This document shows positions 17,928 through 26,923 of a stretch of DNA of 47,717 nt, piece after piece (within the stretch, counting starts at the first letter, position 1; each line of letters opens with the position of its first letter). The notes beneath the pieces are model-generated. The model worked only from the letters and a program-made list of their open reading frames with translations. It had not been told where the DNA came from and did not search any database. Where the stretch lies: positions 1 through 47,717 of the forward strand of contig JACFMZ010000007.1 in NCBI GenBank assembly GCA_019455105.1, read 5' to 3'. Both the position numbers and the translations under genes were made by a program. Origin of the DNA: Bacteroidota bacterium (GTDB taxonomy: Bacteria; Bacteroidota; Ignavibacteria; UBA10030; UBA8401).

Positions 17928-18695
17928 TTATTTTTTTCCTATCACACCCATGGAAAGCGCTGTGTAATACGCAACGGGCGTATCGCGCAGAGCGTTTCGC
18001 AGCGCTTTTCGAATGGAAAACAATCCCGGAATTTTCGGATACAACGGCAGCGTGATTTTTATTTTTCGCAGCGCTTCACGCGTAACTCTGTACAATAAAC
18101 TCGGATACATCCATTCGCCGTAAATATGCACGGTTGTTAAACCGAGTTTTTCCATTTCTCGTTTTAATTCCGGAACAGAAAATGAGCGCTCCCATCCCGC
18201 AAACCATTTGTTCATCGCAATCAGTACGGTTTTCATTGCCGTATAAATATGCCAGCGCTGAGGGACATCAACGCACAGCAAGCCGCCGGTTTTTAAGACG
18301 CGGATATTTTCTTTCAGCAGCGCTCCGGCTTTTTCACGGCGGAAATGTTCCAATAATCCCTGATGAAAAATAATATCGAACGTTTCATCCTGAAACGGAA
18401 GCTGAAAGGTATCGCCGCCGATAATTGTTACATCCATTTTTTCGGTATCAGCAATCTGCTTCATAATCTTCAACGAGTTGGGAGAATAATCCAGCTGAAA
18501 CACTTCCGCGCCGAGCGTAACAAACGGAAAGCTGTCGCGCCCCGTGCCGGCGCCGATTTCAAGAATTTTCTTTCCTTTCACATCGGTCAGCTTCACAATA
18601 TTTCGCACAACGCGGTCGGAGTTGGAATAGACCTCTTCCATATTGTTTTTTTCTTTCCAAAATTCTTCCCAATGGTCTAAACGCGATTCTTTCAT
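17928..18695 (-). CDS. class I SAM-dependent methyltransferase
   Basis: A 255-residue methyltransferase. Motif I ILEIGAGTGRDSFPFV (about residues 40-55) and FDIIFHQGLLEHFRREKAG (acidic/aromatic loop) are clear, and the post-core VLKTGGLLCVDVPQRWH closes the sheet. The C-terminus is basic and hydrophobic. The position next to the GT4 gene suggests methylation of a glycan or lipid intermediate, but that is inference. Start ATG 18695 is the only good option. Confidence 0.85.
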   Translation of the reverse strand: MKESRLDHWEEFWKEKNNMEEVYSNSDRVVRNIVKLTDVKGKKILEIGAGTGRDSFPFVTLGAEVFQLDYSPNSLKIMKQIADTEKMDVTIIGGDTFQLPFQDETFDIIFHQGLLEHFRREKAGALLKENIRVLKTGGLLCVDVPQRWHIYTAMKTVLIAMNKWFAGWERSFSVPELKREMEKLGLTTVHIYGEWMYPSLLYRVTREALRKIKITLPLYPKIPGLFSIRKALRNALRDTPVAYYTALSMGVIGKK

Positions 18696-18716
18696 AGTCG
18701 TTCCTTACAAAACAAA

Positions 18717-18780
18717 AAGCGTAAGAAGAAACCTGCAGGACGGTTTGTAAACGCGCCGGCATAAAATTTTTCTTACGCTT
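18717..18780 (-). terminator. probable terminator of DUF2723 gene
   Basis: On the minus strand, AAGCGTAAGAA (18780-18770) pairs perfectly with TTCTTACGCTT (18727-18717), followed by TTTGTTTTG. The loop is long (42 bases, with an internal CCTGCAGG palindrome), so efficiency is uncertain. Confidence 0.6.
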
Positions 18781-18791
18781 TTCTTAAAAAA

Positions 18792-21554
18792 TTATTTTTT
18801 AACGAGCGTGTCTTTCTTTGCTCCTTGTTTTAATGCCGTAAGCGCCTGCAATTGCCCTTTTTGCATTGATAACCATTGTTCTAAACCCGGAGTACCGGCA
18901 TATCGAACGTTAATTTTCTCCAGTATATCCAATGCTTTCTCATGATCTTCCCTGTTTTGATAAATGGTAAAGAGCATAAAATAGGGATTGTACTGGGTGA
19001 ACTGCTCGTCTACTCCTCTGGCAATCATACTGAGTAATTTCTTCTCCAGCTTTTCGGATTCTGTTTTATACCGATCGAGCGCCTGGGCGTAGAAATAAAA
19101 ATTGGTAATATCAAATTCCAAACGATAATCCATCGGCATAACTACGTCGGAAATTTTTGACTGCATGGAATCCAGAACGGCAACCACTTTAGAATTTTCA
19201 TGCATATTGTTAAGATAGTACAATGCCAAACGCATGAACGCGTTGCGGTAATTCATGGCAAGCCGTGTTACGTTATCGTCATAATGCACCGTTGAATCGT
19301 TTCCTTGCAAACCGCGAAAAAGATATCCGCGCCGGAATGTTTTACTCGGCACTACCGGCGTATCAAAAAGATTTGCTTCGAGAATTTTCGGATCAATATT
19401 TCCTTCATCGTTCGGCGCCGCATACGGAATAAGTTTCATCGCCAAACCGTCCATACGGAAATATCTATCCAGCCCGATTTTGCTGTCCGGCGTAGAAGTT
19501 ACCGCCATATAAATCGGACGCTCCCAATTATTGGAACGGATAATATCATACGCCATAATATCCTGAGCGCGGATTGCTTTTATTTTTCCGAATGTGAGCG
19601 TGTTTTGCAGCGTAAATCTAATCTGGCTTCCTTTGGTAAAGGTAGAGTCGTTTTTTGCAAGGCTCGCCTGTTTCGGCCGGTCGGAAAACTGTTCGTATTC
19701 TTTCATAACCGATCCCGGGACATCAAGCGCTAATTCCCGCGGTTCCCACTGCATTGGACCAATCTGTTCAATTTCCTGATCCGACAAACTGATTTTTACT
19801 TTTTTTGCGCCGTACGGTTCCTGGTGTTTCAGTTGAAGAATATACCACGGCGTATTGACTAAACTTAAATTCACAATGCGAATATCGCGTCGAATACCTT
19901 CTACATCCTGCAGATACCAGAGCGGAAACGTATCGTTATCGCCGTTAGTAAAAAGAATGGCATCTGGTTCGCAGGATTGAAGCAGATTGTACGAATAATC
20001 CCACGCAACGTAATCGCCGGTGCGGTCTGCTGAAGAATAATTTGTGCGCAGCATATTTACCGGAACGGCAGCCACGCACAGCGCCAGCACCGCGCCGCTG
20101 TAAATATTTTTCATCTTGGCATTGGTAATGGCGTTGCGAACGGTATCAACAAGCCCCACCACGCCGATTCCAATCCAAAGCGAAAAAACAAAAAACGCGC
20201 CGACATAAAAATAATCACGATCGCGCGGCTGCGGTTCCTGCATATTGAAATAAAACGCCATTACAATTCCCATAAGGAGAAAGAAATTGAAAAAGACCCA
20301 CCACATTACTTTGTCTTTTTTGAAATGATAATACATTCCGAAGAGACCGATGAACAGCGGAATTCCCCACAATTGTTTCCAGTTTACGCCGGCATCTTGA
20401 AAATCTCCTTCGCGCCCTGCATACTGCCACAAGAAATAACGCATCATCATATGATCCATCTGATAGCGCATGGTAAAATCCCAGTCGCTTTTATAATTGC
20501 GGTACATTCCCTGATGCATCGGTTCCTGGCTCCAGCGTCGTTTCATCAACGGCGCATCGCCGTACTGTTCGCGGTTTAAATACGAAACAAGACGTTTTAG
20601 CGTGTTCGGATTATTTTCATTCATGGGAGGGTTAGCGTTGGCGCGGATAATCACCATGGCGTAGGTCGAATATCCGAGCACAATCAGCAGAAACGAAAGC
20701 GAAGCAAGATTCAGCATTTCGCTCTTTCGTTTAATGGAAACATACACTCCGTACACCGCCGCAAGAATGGCGGCAATGGGAATCATTGTCCAGAAAATAC
20801 TTTTCGTTTCCGGACCTTCGCCGATTGAATATTCTCCGTCCAAAAGATTCGGAAGAAATTTTACAATGCCGGGATACACAACAGCAAAAATTCCGATCGC
20901 CACTAAACCGAAAATAATATAATTTTTAATGCTGAATTCATATCTTCTGAAAAAGACAATAATAAGAAACGGAAAGATTACCAGCAGCGCCAGCAAATGA
21001 ACGCCGAGCGAGAGCCCGATCATATACGCAATTAACAAAATGTAACGCTGATGATGCGGAGAATCTGCCCGTTCATTCCAGCGAAGCGAAAGCCACGTAA
21101 CGAACCCGACAAAGAACATACTGACGCCGTACACTTCCGCTTCAACCGCGTTAAACCAAAAAGTCGGCGAGAAGGTGAGCGATAGTGCGCCGACGGCGGC
21201 GCCGGTGTAAATAGTTAATTTATTCCACACATCATCCGTGCGCGGTTTCCAGAGAATAATTAATTTTACAATGGAAAGATAAAGGAACATTGACGATAAA
21301 GCGCTGGCAAGAGCGGAGATAAAGTGAACTCTCACTGCCGGATCGTGCGCAAACGGAACCATTCCAAATAATTTTCCGACAAGCAGAAACAAAGGGGAGC
21401 CGGGCGGATGCGGCACCTGAAGCAGATACGCTGCGGCAATAAATTCACCCACATCCCAAAAAACTACGGTATCGGATAAAGTCATTGTATAGACAACAAT
21501 TGAAACAAGAAAAACAAATCCTGCAACAATTTTATTCATTTTGGTATGTTCCAT
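18792..21554 (-). CDS. DUF2723 membrane protein (GT-C glycosyltransferase-like)
   Basis: A 920-residue protein with an N-terminal polytopic membrane half (about 11-13 TM segments to residue 500) and a soluble C-terminal half with helical TPR-like repeats (about 780-900). The start (VSIVVYTMTLSDTVVFWDVGEFIAAAY, then LQVPHPPGSPLF) is the DUF2723 signature, with the acidic WDxGE motif in the first extracytoplasmic loop expected of GT-C enzymes using lipid-linked sugars. In Bacteroidetes such proteins have been linked to protein O-glycosylation; here the acceptor is unknown. The GT4 and methyltransferase genes follow on the same strand. Confidence 0.9.
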   Translation of the reverse strand: MEHTKMNKIVAGFVFLVSIVVYTMTLSDTVVFWDVGEFIAAAYLLQVPHPPGSPLFLLVGKLFGMVPFAHDPAVRVHFISALASALSSMFLYLSIVKLIILWKPRTDDVWNKLTIYTGAAVGALSLTFSPTFWFNAVEAEVYGVSMFFVGFVTWLSLRWNERADSPHHQRYILLIAYMIGLSLGVHLLALLVIFPFLIIVFFRRYEFSIKNYIIFGLVAIGIFAVVYPGIVKFLPNLLDGEYSIGEGPETKSIFWTMIPIAAILAAVYGVYVSIKRKSEMLNLASLSFLLIVLGYSTYAMVIIRANANPPMNENNPNTLKRLVSYLNREQYGDAPLMKRRWSQEPMHQGMYRNYKSDWDFTMRYQMDHMMMRYFLWQYAGREGDFQDAGVNWKQLWGIPLFIGLFGMYYHFKKDKVMWWVFFNFFLLMGIVMAFYFNMQEPQPRDRDYFYVGAFFVFSLWIGIGVVGLVDTVRNAITNAKMKNIYSGAVLALCVAAVPVNMLRTNYSSADRTGDYVAWDYSYNLLQSCEPDAILFTNGDNDTFPLWYLQDVEGIRRDIRIVNLSLVNTPWYILQLKHQEPYGAKKVKISLSDQEIEQIGPMQWEPRELALDVPGSVMKEYEQFSDRPKQASLAKNDSTFTKGSQIRFTLQNTLTFGKIKAIRAQDIMAYDIIRSNNWERPIYMAVTSTPDSKIGLDRYFRMDGLAMKLIPYAAPNDEGNIDPKILEANLFDTPVVPSKTFRRGYLFRGLQGNDSTVHYDDNVTRLAMNYRNAFMRLALYYLNNMHENSKVVAVLDSMQSKISDVVMPMDYRLEFDITNFYFYAQALDRYKTESEKLEKKLLSMIARGVDEQFTQYNPYFMLFTIYQNREDHEKALDILEKINVRYAGTPGLEQWLSMQKGQLQALTALKQGAKKDTLVKK

Positions 21555-21591
21555 CGAAATCCTCTAAAAAATTTTCTGTGAAAAAGTCCAA

Positions 21592-21622
21592 TAAATATAC
21601 TTTGAAAGGGGCTGAATTACAA
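21592..21622 (-). promoter_or_regulatory. -33/-7 promoter of DUF2723 gene
   Basis: Read on the minus strand, TTG (21622-21620), exactly 20 bases, then TATATTTA (21599-21592). This matches the Bacteroidetes consensus TTG-N19-21-TAnnTTTG in all but the last base. The start codon is 38 bases downstream. Confidence 0.65.
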
Positions 21623-21722
21623 TAAAAATTCCAAAAAGCAGAGAAAGAATCGGCGGGCGCGTTATTGAATCTTACCCAATTTTCAATTACCATATATAGA
21701 CGAATAATATATAAAAAAGTCT

Positions 21723-23333
21723 ATGAAAATTATTGCACTGCTGCTCTCTGTTTTCAGCGCGCAAATTTTTGCTCAAGAATATTCCGCACAAGATACCGTT
21801 CGTTTGGAATTAAAAGACGGCTCAACACTTTTCGGCACAATTCTCTCTGAAGATTCACTTTTCATTTACTTCTCAACTCTTTCACATATTCCCGTAACAA
21901 TTCCTCATAAAGAAATTTTATGGAAAACAAAAGCTTCAGAAATTACTCAACACCGAAAAGCCGCCGATACAACCACGCTTGCCGATGATCCGAATAATTC
22001 CCGGCTGCTTCTTTTTCCAACCGGAAGACCGTTGAAAAAAGGGACCGGATATATTGCGGTGCACGAGGTTATTTTTCCTTCGCTGGCGTATGGTATTACG
22101 GATTTTCTTTCCATTGCCGGCGGCGCGCCGTTTTATCCTTTGTATCAATCACAACTGTTCTATCTCTCACCGAAACTTACGCTCATCAACAGCAGCCGAT
22201 TTTCATTTTCCTTAGGCGCAACATGGGCGAATCTTCCTTCAAGTTCGCAAACAATAACCTACGGAATATCGACAATAGGAAGCGAAAAATTTTCATTCTC
22301 TTTAGGAATTGGATCGCTCGGCACGAGAACAAATTATTCATTCTTTATCTTCGGCGCAGAACTGCATGTATTAAAGACGCTTAAGTTTCTCACTGAAAAT
22401 TGGCTGCAGAACGAAAATGGATTATCATTCTTCGGCATACGATTTTTCAAAAATAATTTTTCTTCTGATATCGGTTTTGTACGTCCTTTTCGCCAGCTCT
22501 ATACCAACCGTACATCGTATCTCCCGTGGCTTGTGGTTGCCTATAATTTCGGAACATCGCCTGTAGGAGATTATTCATTGCGTGAAACAGTAAAAGAATA
22601 TCTTCCTGCGCAATTTCGCTTTTCTGCTTCGTATGATATCGGCATTTCGAAAGGGAATAAAGAACCGGAGTACAGTTATCACGACTTACAGCCGGGCGGC
22701 AACTTTTCTTCAAATTCACTCTACACGGAATACCGCAAAGGAATAACGCTTCAGACAGAAAAAATTTTTTCTTCACATTCTGCTGCCGGTATTACACTTT
22801 CAACAATTGATGGAACCACAAAAACACCGGCATACAATGGACCGCACATTCTTCTGTTTAACGAAGTAAGCTTCTTTGATTATTATGTGTTTTTAAAACA
22901 GGAGTTTTCCATTATTTCAGCACTGCTTCATTATCAGTATCGTTTTGAATATCCCGTTGAAACTTCCCGCACATCTGTCGCTCTTGGCGGCGCGGTAGGA
23001 ATGAGCAATATTACTTCTCAATGGATGGGAAGTATTTACGGATTTGATAATTATCCGATGAAAAAAACTTCAAAGCGGCAGACCAATCCATTAACAGGAA
23101 TGGTTTCAGGCACGATAGAACAGCAACTAACGCGATATTTTTCGCTTGCCGTTCGCGCGTCGTACGTCTATATCGCACCGGTGAAAAGTTTAAATCCAAC
23201 ATTGAACATCGGAACCAGAGAGGATTATGCCGTATATCCGCCGGTTGAAAAACCAATTACCATTGAAATTCCGGAATCTGAAATTAATTACAGCCACAGT
23301 AAAATTGGAATTGTTCTCGAAGTTCATTGGTAG
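21723..23333 (+). CDS. exported protein of unknown function, probably outer-membrane beta barrel
   Basis: A 536-residue protein with a signal peptide (MKIIALLLSVFSAQIFAQ). Residues about 28-65 (LELKDGSTLFGTILSEDSLFIYF) look like a small SH3-like beta domain often found before barrels. The rest alternates short amphipathic strands with Ser/Asn-rich turns and ends ...SKIGIVLEVHW, a terminal aromatic residue typical of outer-membrane barrels. I recognise no specific family. It is divergent from the DUF2723 gene and followed by the repeat-rich gene-free stretch. Confidence 0.7.
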   Translation: MKIIALLLSVFSAQIFAQEYSAQDTVRLELKDGSTLFGTILSEDSLFIYFSTLSHIPVTIPHKEILWKTKASEITQHRKAADTTTLADDPNNSRLLLFPTGRPLKKGTGYIAVHEVIFPSLAYGITDFLSIAGGAPFYPLYQSQLFYLSPKLTLINSSRFSFSLGATWANLPSSSQTITYGISTIGSEKFSFSLGIGSLGTRTNYSFFIFGAELHVLKTLKFLTENWLQNENGLSFFGIRFFKNNFSSDIGFVRPFRQLYTNRTSYLPWLVVAYNFGTSPVGDYSLRETVKEYLPAQFRFSASYDIGISKGNKEPEYSYHDLQPGGNFSSNSLYTEYRKGITLQTEKIFSSHSAAGITLSTIDGTTKTPAYNGPHILLFNEVSFFDYYVFLKQEFSIISALLHYQYRFEYPVETSRTSVALGGAVGMSNITSQWMGSIYGFDNYPMKKTSKRQTNPLTGMVSGTIEQQLTRYFSLAVRASYVYIAPVKSLNPTLNIGTREDYAVYPPVEKPITIEIPESEINYSHSKIGIVLEVHW

Positions 23334-23381
23334 ATTTCAGGTAAAAAATATTTCACTTTATTAACTCCCGCATCATCCATT

Positions 23382-23470
23382 TCATTCCGAGTCTCCGGAG
23401 GAGGTGAGGAATCTCAAACATGAATAATAAATCACCCGCAGATTTCTTATCCCTATGGGATTCGGAATGA
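23382..23470. repeat. dispersed palindromic repeat, copy A
   Basis: The outer arms TCATTCCGA (23382-23390) and TCGGAATGA (23462-23470) are perfect complements. Inside is the block beginning GTGAGGAATCTCAAAC at 23404, followed by TGAATAATAA and CAGATT, which recurs in copy B at 23790 in the same order. Confidence 0.75.
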
Positions 23471-23651
23471 CAAAGAAAAAAAATAATTGCTAAGTATTGC
23501 TTTGTCATTCCCCAAACAAATACTGTCATTGCGGGTATAATACTCAGTTTGTGTTGATAATAAGACTGTAAGTTGTTCTTTGACATAGCGATATTGGTAG
23601 AAAATAATTGCGTAAAGAGAATCAATCTCTTAAATTATTCTTCAAGTCACT

Positions 23652-23745
23652 CTGAGCGAACGAAGTGAGTCGAAGTCCCAAAGGGATGCCTTCGGCAAGT
23701 GATTCAATTTATGCTTCGACTCATTCACTTCGCTCATTCGCTCAG
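23652..23745. repeat. REP-like multi-stem palindrome
   Basis: The left arm 23652-23675 (CTGAGCGAACGAAGTGAG...) is complementary to the right arm 23714-23745 apart from an 8-base insertion in the right arm. Between them are two tight hairpins, TCCC-AAA-GGGA (23676-23686) and TGCC-TTC-GGCA (23687-23697). The second is shared with the repeat at 12693-12759. Confidence 0.8.
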
Positions 23746-23787
23746 CATGACTGTGCATTTCGCTCTCGTCTACGACTCGTAGAGAAG

Positions 23788-23850
23788 AAGTGAGGAATCT
23801 CAAACGTGAATAATAATCACTTGCAGATTCCTCACTTGCCCCTTTGGGGC
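23788..23850. repeat. dispersed palindromic repeat, copy B
   Basis: AAGTGAGGAATCT (23788-23800) pairs perfectly with AGATTCCTCACTT (23825-23837), followed by a GCCCC-TTT-GGGGC hairpin (23838-23850) and GGAATGAC. The core matches copy A. Confidence 0.78.
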
Positions 23851-23903
23851 TATGTTCGGAATGACATTGGTGAGGTGAAGAATCTCAACCCTGATCTTCC
23901 CGG

Positions 23904-25046
23904 TTACACAATAAAACTCTCCGCAATAGCATCACACAAAACATATCCCTTTGCCGTTAGAGATAAAGTATTGTTCTCCTGCTTCATTAAACCGCGCGAA
24001 AGATAGTCGTGAACTTTTGCTTCATTGGTTTTCAAAAAATCCGTTTGAAAAATATTGGCAAGCACATCTAATCGTATTCCCGAACTGCGCAAGCCGAGAA
24101 AAATTTCTTCATTAAGAAGCGTCTCTTTCGTCAACTGTTCATTTCCCGACACAGGATTTTTTTTTTCTTCAAGATGGCCGCAATAGCTTTGAATGCTCCG
24201 CACATTCCACCAGCGCGTTCCCGTAAGAGGTTCTTCTCTCCAAAATGAATGCGCCGAAGGTCCGAAGCCGAGATAATTGGTGTGATTCCAGTAATTTTTA
24301 TTATGTCTCGATTCAAATCCCGGCAACGCATAATTGGAAATTTCATACTGCTGAAATCCAAAGCGCGAAAGCTGTTCCATGGTAGATTCATAAATTGCGG
24401 CATCGATATCTTCCGGCAGCGGCGCCACCAGTTTATTTTTTACCATCACGGAAAGAGGCGTATTATCTTCAACAATTAAACTATACGCGGAAATGTGTTT
24501 CGGCTGCAATGCCGCAGCGCGGGCAAGCGTTTCGTTCCATTTTTCCGGCGTTTGATTCGGCAGAGAAAAAATTAAATCGAGGCTCACATTATCAAACCCT
24601 GCTGCGTACGCATCGCGCACCGCCTGTTCCGCTTCTTCGGCAGAATGTATTCTGGTAAGAAATTTTAATTCATCGGAATGAAACGACTGAACGCCGAAAC
24701 TTATTCTGTTAATTCCAAGAGAGCGATAAGCGCGGAGTTTTTCTCTCGTTACTGTTCCCGGGTTTGCTTCGGTGGTAATTTCCGCATCGGCATCAACTTG
24801 AAAATATTTCAGCACCGTTCCAAGAATTTTTTCCATTGCCTGCGGAGAAAGCAGAGAGGGAGTTCCGCCGCCGAAAAAAATTGTTTCAATCGATTCCTTT
24901 GGTGCAAACTCTTCGCCGCGAAAAATAATTTCCTGCTGTAATGCCTGTAAAAACCGCTCCATGGAATTCATGTTTTCCACGGAATAAAAATCGCAGTAAA
25001 TGCATTTGTGTTCGCAGTACGGTATATGGAGATACAACGATGCCAT
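23904..25046 (-). CDS. hemW: radical SAM heme chaperone HemW (formerly HemN-like)
   Basis: A 380-residue radical SAM protein. It starts MASLYLHIPYCEHKCIYCDFYS, giving the [4Fe-4S] cysteines C11, C15 and C18 with an additional HIPYC motif typical of HemW/HemN. The ETIFFGGGTPSLL block, EANPGTV and NRISFGVQSF are family-conserved, and a winged-helix-like C-terminus follows. HemW delivers heme to respiratory proteins; it lacks HemN's N-terminal extension, so true coproporphyrinogen dehydrogenase activity is unlikely. It is the last gene of the minus-strand lepA-lepB-lepB-hemW run (3-base gap to lepB). Confidence 0.92.
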   Translation of the reverse strand: MASLYLHIPYCEHKCIYCDFYSVENMNSMERFLQALQQEIIFRGEEFAPKESIETIFFGGGTPSLLSPQAMEKILGTVLKYFQVDADAEITTEANPGTVTREKLRAYRSLGINRISFGVQSFHSDELKFLTRIHSAEEAEQAVRDAYAAGFDNVSLDLIFSLPNQTPEKWNETLARAAALQPKHISAYSLIVEDNTPLSVMVKNKLVAPLPEDIDAAIYESTMEQLSRFGFQQYEISNYALPGFESRHNKNYWNHTNYLGFGPSAHSFWREEPLTGTRWWNVRSIQSYCGHLEEKKNPVSGNEQLTKETLLNEEIFLGLRSSGIRLDVLANIFQTDFLKTNEAKVHDYLSRGLMKQENNTLSLTAKGYVLCDAIAESFIV

Positions 25047-25049
25047 AAA

Positions 25050-25637
25050 TTATTTCACCATTCTGCCGATTCTGTTCCAGCGGATTCCGCGTTCCCCTTT
25101 CGACCAATAAATCAGCGCTGCTTTTCCGATAAGATTCTTCATCGGCACGCATCCCCACTCCCTGCTGTCCGAACTGATGTTGACATTATCACCCATAACA
25201 AAAAACGAATCCGGCGGAACAACCACCGGACCAAAATTCTTTTCTTCGAAGTAATAGCGAAGAGGAAATTCTTCATTATTCACCGTTAATCTTCCTTCTT
25301 GAATTTTTATGGTGTCGCCGGAAATGCCGATACAGCGTTTAATTAATTTTACGGTATGAAACGGATCCGTCGGAGCAACGAGCGCCACAATATCGCCCCG
25401 CTGCAGCGATGTAACGGCAGGAAATTGAATTGAAGGAAGCGGAATAAAAAAAATAGATGACGGAGTTCGCGCGCCGTAAATAAATTTATTAATCAGCAGA
25501 TAATCTCCCGCTTCAATGGTTTCGCTCATGGAATTGCTCGGAACTTTAAAGGCTTCTACCACACACGACTTTATTGATACGCCGAGAATGCCGATTGCTG
25601 CCAGCAAAACAATTCCGTCGCGGAACTTACGCTGCAT
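25050..25637 (-). CDS. lepB: signal peptidase I (short paralogue)
   Basis: A 195-residue S26A signal peptidase with one N-terminal TM (GIVLLAAIGILGVSIKSCVV). Box B with the catalytic Ser is KVPSNSMSETIEAGDYLL, and the catalytic Lys is in KLIKRCIGISGDTI. Box E GDNVNISSDSREWG completes the active site. It cleaves signal peptides from exported preproteins on the outer face of the inner membrane. The start is 4 bases after the stop of a second, longer signal peptidase, so both come from one transcript. Confidence 0.92.
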   Translation of the reverse strand: MQRKFRDGIVLLAAIGILGVSIKSCVVEAFKVPSNSMSETIEAGDYLLINKFIYGARTPSSIFFIPLPSIQFPAVTSLQRGDIVALVAPTDPFHTVKLIKRCIGISGDTIKIQEGRLTVNNEEFPLRYYFEEKNFGPVVVPPDSFFVMGDNVNISSDSREWGCVPMKNLIGKAALIYWSKGERGIRWNRIGRMVK

Positions 25638-25641
25638 ACCA

Positions 25642-26745
25642 TTACCGAATCAACGTCCCAATTCTGTTAAGCCGCACCGAGGAAATTTTTGCCGACGCTT
25701 CATCAAGAAAATTATTCGATTTAAAAATAAACATAAGACTTACCAAAAGCAGCGCCACCGCCATGGTCTGGGCAAAACTTTTTTCATTTTTTCGCGCTTC
25801 AAGTTCCAGCGGATCTTTTGTCGCCGGCAGTTTTGAAAGAAGATATTTCTTCCGGAAATAATTTACAGAAAAAAGCAGCGCTACCACAGCAAACAATCCG
25901 GTAATCGGCAGATCGGAATTCCATGACCAATAGACAAAAATCGGCGAGCCGACAATATTTTCAGCGGGAATAAAACCCCAATAGCGGCTGTCCAAACTAT
26001 TGTCGCGGTGATCGCCCATGCCGAAATAATAATTATGTTCAACAGTATAGCTCGTTGTCTCTTTTCCGTCAATCGTAATAATACCGTTGCGAATATCGGG
26101 TGAATGATTTTCCCGCTTTATAAATGTTTCCCACATCGAATACGTATCGGGTGTCAGCGGAATTGTCATTCCTTTTTTCGGAACAACAACCGGTCCGTAA
26201 TTATCCTGATTGTAAGGAGCGGTCGGCGGAAAAATATTCGGTTCGGCATATCCCGGCGGAAAAATTCTCGGTGAATCAAACACCGCATTGTGCGGAAGCG
26301 GCTGACGTTCACCGTTGACATACACCACGCGGTTAATAATTTGCAGCGTATCGCCCGGCGTTCCCCAGCAGCGTTTTAAATAAAATTGAAATGTCTCTGG
26401 ATGCACCTCTTCACGCATTCCGGGAAATTCAAAAACAATTACATCTCCCCGCTCAACCTGTTTAAAGGCGGGAAGGCGAAACCACGGCAGACGAATATCG
26501 GTGAACATAATGTTGCGGGGCGATGTGCCGCCGTAAATAAATTTATTGACCATTAAGAAATCGCCCGTCATCACTTCGTTTTCCATTGATCCGGTCGGCA
26601 CCATAAAGGATGCAATAACAAAATTATTTAAAATAAGGAATCCGCCGAAGACAATAACAAACTCACGAATGTTATGAATTGTTTTTTCTTTCAGCGTTCT
26701 CGGTCTGGTTTCTTTTTTCGGTTTATCTTTTTTCCAGAATGACAT
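25642..26745 (-). CDS. lepB: signal peptidase I (long paralogue)
   Basis: A 367-residue paralogue of the preceding gene. Catalytic Ser is in MVPTGSMENEVMTGDFL (about residue 53), Lys in YLKRCWGTPGDTLQI and box E is GDHRDNSLDSRYWGF. An insertion of about 80 residues between the Lys and box E regions carries a Pro/Phe-rich stretch, and the C-terminus adds two hydrophobic segments (GLFAVVALLFSV and MAVALLLVSLMFIF). Large signal peptidases of this shape are common in Bacteroidetes. Sequences of the two paralogues diverge strongly, so substrate division is plausible. Confidence 0.9.
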   Translation of the reverse strand: MSFWKKDKPKKETRPRTLKEKTIHNIREFVIVFGGFLILNNFVIASFMVPTGSMENEVMTGDFLMVNKFIYGGTSPRNIMFTDIRLPWFRLPAFKQVERGDVIVFEFPGMREEVHPETFQFYLKRCWGTPGDTLQIINRVVYVNGERQPLPHNAVFDSPRIFPPGYAEPNIFPPTAPYNQDNYGPVVVPKKGMTIPLTPDTYSMWETFIKRENHSPDIRNGIITIDGKETTSYTVEHNYYFGMGDHRDNSLDSRYWGFIPAENIVGSPIFVYWSWNSDLPITGLFAVVALLFSVNYFRKKYLLSKLPATKDPLELEARKNEKSFAQTMAVALLLVSLMFIFKSNNFLDEASAKISSVRLNRIGTLIR

Positions 26746-26923
26746 GCTTAAAATCCGATCGAATGTTTTGGTTTTTGTTCTTCTTTCATTAACATTTTTA
26801 TTGCTTCAAAAACAACTCTAAACTGTTCATCGTATTTCTGTTCAAGCGAATTTAACTTTTAATACTCAGGAAAGCATCGCCACTCTCTGCTCCGTAAACA
26901 AAAGATTTTTCTCTTCCGCTTTT

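Larger units (their letters stand above)
23334..23903. other. 570-base gene-free stretch packed with palindromic repeats
   Basis: No credible gene is present. The stretch holds three structured repeats listed separately (23382-23470, 23652-23745, 23788-23850) and a partial further copy at about 23868-23893 sharing the GAATCTCAA core. It contains no transposase, no terminal target-site duplication that I can see, and no regular CRISPR-like spacing. Confidence 0.75.

Noticed and set aside
23334-23903. Possible CRISPR array because of recurring short blocks
   Set aside because: The copies are imperfect, irregularly spaced and palindromic in several nested ways, with no uniform spacers; no cas genes are present.
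25050-26745. Two lepB genes as one gene split by a frameshift
   Set aside because: Each has its own start, TM segment and complete Ser/Lys active site, so they are paralogues.
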